From NCBI GenBank assembly GCA_947628305.1, contig CANQZG010000020.1:1-63272 (forward strand): a DNA stretch of 63,272 bases. Direction: 5' to 3'. Of the stretch, positions 62,467-63,272 are shown in pieces. The DNA comes from an uncultured Muribaculaceae bacterium. Its GTDB lineage: Bacteria > Bacteroidota > Bacteroidia > Bacteroidales > Muribaculaceae. The position numbers were made by a program, and so were the translations under genes. Every line of letters starts with the position of its first letter. Position 1 is the stretch's first letter. The notes beneath the pieces are model-generated. The model was not told where the DNA came from. It worked only from the letters and a program-made list of their open reading frames with translations, and made no database searches.

Positions 62467-63162
62467 ATGAAAAAGTATTTTGCCGAGGGAATAGGCACAA
62501 TGTTCCTGGTATTGCTGGCATGCGGCAGCGCGGTATTGGCAGGACCCGTCATCGGAGGTCTTGGAATCGGATTGTGCTTCGGCCTGGTATTGGTGTGCCT
62601 ATGTTACTGCATAGGCGGAATCTCGGGATGCCATGTCAACCCCGCCGTGTCGTTCGCCATGTTCCTGTCAGGGAGAATGAAAGGCGGTGAATGTGTCGGA
62701 TACATCGTCTCTCAATTGATTGGCGCAACTATCGGCGCAGGATTCCTCTATTGTCTCACCCGTATGGGCATAGGATATGCCTACGGCGGAACAACTGAAA
62801 TCTCAGGCAGCTTCCTTGCTACCAACGTGCTACAGAAAGGCGCGACCCCCATGATGGCATTACTGACCGAGGGATTGCTCACGTTCTTCTTCGTGTTGAT
62901 TGTACTCGGCGCGACCGATTCAAGGACCGCGTTCACAAAGTTTGGCGGCATCGCCATAGGCCTCGCGCTCGGGCTTGTCAATATCGTGGGTATCCCCGTT
63001 GACAATTGCTCGGTCAACCCGGCACGTTCATTCGGCCCGGCAGTGTTTGACCCTACCGCATGGGGCGATTTCTGGATTATGGTCGTCGGCCCGACTGTCG
63101 GCGCAATCATCGCCGCTTTGTGTTGGAGAGTCTTTTCCGGGGACAAGAAAGCGATTGAATAA
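62467..63162 (+). CDS. aqpZ: MIP-family aquaporin (AqpZ-like)
   Basis: The 231-residue inner-membrane channel has six helices and two half-helices. The pore motifs are GCHVNPAVSFA and NCSVNPARSFGPA, the paired NPA. The Arg after the second NPA is the selectivity filter residue. Water rather than glycerol selectivity is inferred from overall similarity to AqpZ. The IS3 end lies 41 bp downstream. Confidence 0.92.
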   Translation: MKKYFAEGIGTMFLVLLACGSAVLAGPVIGGLGIGLCFGLVLVCLCYCIGGISGCHVNPAVSFAMFLSGRMKGGECVGYIVSQLIGATIGAGFLYCLTRMGIGYAYGGTTEISGSFLATNVLQKGATPMMALLTEGLLTFFFVLIVLGATDSRTAFTKFGGIAIGLALGLVNIVGIPVDNCSVNPARSFGPAVFDPTAWGDFWIMVVGPTVGAIIAALCWRVFSGDKKAIE

Positions 63163-63203
63163 TCGACCGGTAACGACATAAAAAGGGGCGCGATATTGTG
63201 AAG

Positions 63204-63272
63204 TGCCCCCCAAAAGTTGGACATGTTAAACACTATCCAGTTATAGAAAGAGTTCGGTATTGAACCGGACTC
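63204..63272 (-). mobile_element. IS3-family element, right part, cut by the window edge
   Basis: TGCCCCCCAAAAGTTGGACA at 63204-63223 fits IS3-family terminal inverted repeats. The rest of the element would run beyond the window. GGGGC at about 63185 and GCCCC at 63205 could form a short stem, so the element may have entered the aquaporin terminator. Confidence 0.65.
63233..63271 (-). pseudogene. C-terminal end of IS3-family transposase OrfB (partial)
   Basis: Minus-strand bases 63271-63233 read SPVQYRTLSITG followed by a stop. SPVQYR is the usual C-terminal motif of IS3 OrfB transposases. The gene is truncated only by the window edge, so it may be intact beyond it. Confidence 0.6.

Overview
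The window looks like a chromosomal segment of a gut Bacteroidales bacterium, most likely of the Muribaculaceae type. The evidence is a SusC/SusD pair, C10 (streptopain-like) proteases, BACON and LRR_5/BspA-type surface domains, C-terminal sorting-type domains, and promoters of the Bacteroidetes form TTTG-N19/20-TAnnTTTG. The family assignment is inference; the phylum-level assignment is strong.

Layout. The left edge (1-823) holds an IS3-type end and a 275-bp palindrome-rich repeat. At 0.8-3.5 kb a lipoprotein C10 protease is followed by a lipoprotein serpin. At 3.7-5.4 kb is acpP-fabF (fatty acid synthesis). At 5.6-8.2 kb is a three-gene unit of DUF3298 lipoprotein, AraC regulator and TPR protein. 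At 8.2-12.4 kb is a leftward unit of YfhO-type membrane protein, small methyltransferase-like protein and XerC/D recombinase. A GH30 glycosidase (12.5-14.0 kb) converges on a 1990-residue C10 protease with leucine-rich repeats (14.1-20.0 kb), followed by tRNA-Leu(UAG).

From 20.9 to 35.0 kb runs a rightward gene train: calcineurin-type phosphoesterase lipoprotein, SusC, SusD, BACON protein, SUMF1-BNR sialidase-like fusion, HpcH/HpaI aldolase, sodium:solute symporter and S1/P1 nuclease. A secreted protein (35.1-36.6 kb) follows. This is the best candidate for an undescribed uptake system. It has outer-membrane capture, a sialidase-like enzyme, two phosphoester-cleaving enzymes, an inner-membrane symporter and an aldolase of the class that splits 2-keto-3-deoxy acids. 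A phosphate-bearing, ulosonic-acid-containing glycan would fit all parts, but that target is a hypothesis.

Next come an L,D-transpeptidase, a low-molecular-weight phosphatase, an aspartate:alanine exchanger with aspartate 4-decarboxylase, a metal-efflux permease with an HMA-AraC regulator, typA, tsaD, cinA, and rpmB-rpmG-DUF4295. At 48.4-54.9 kb two secreted enzymes overlap by 4 nt: a GH2 beta-galactosidase and a GH43-GH35 fusion.

The right part (54.9-57.9 kb) is repeat-rich. It carries a RhuM-family protein, two small secreted proteins (one with six CxxC motifs) and a rod-shaped, terminator-ended structure that reads as a non-coding RNA resembling 6S RNA. A His-rich membrane protein and TonB-dependent receptor (probable metal or heme uptake), gpmI and an aquaporin follow. 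The right edge is cut inside an IS3-family element. At least three families of intergenic palindromic repeats recur across the window.
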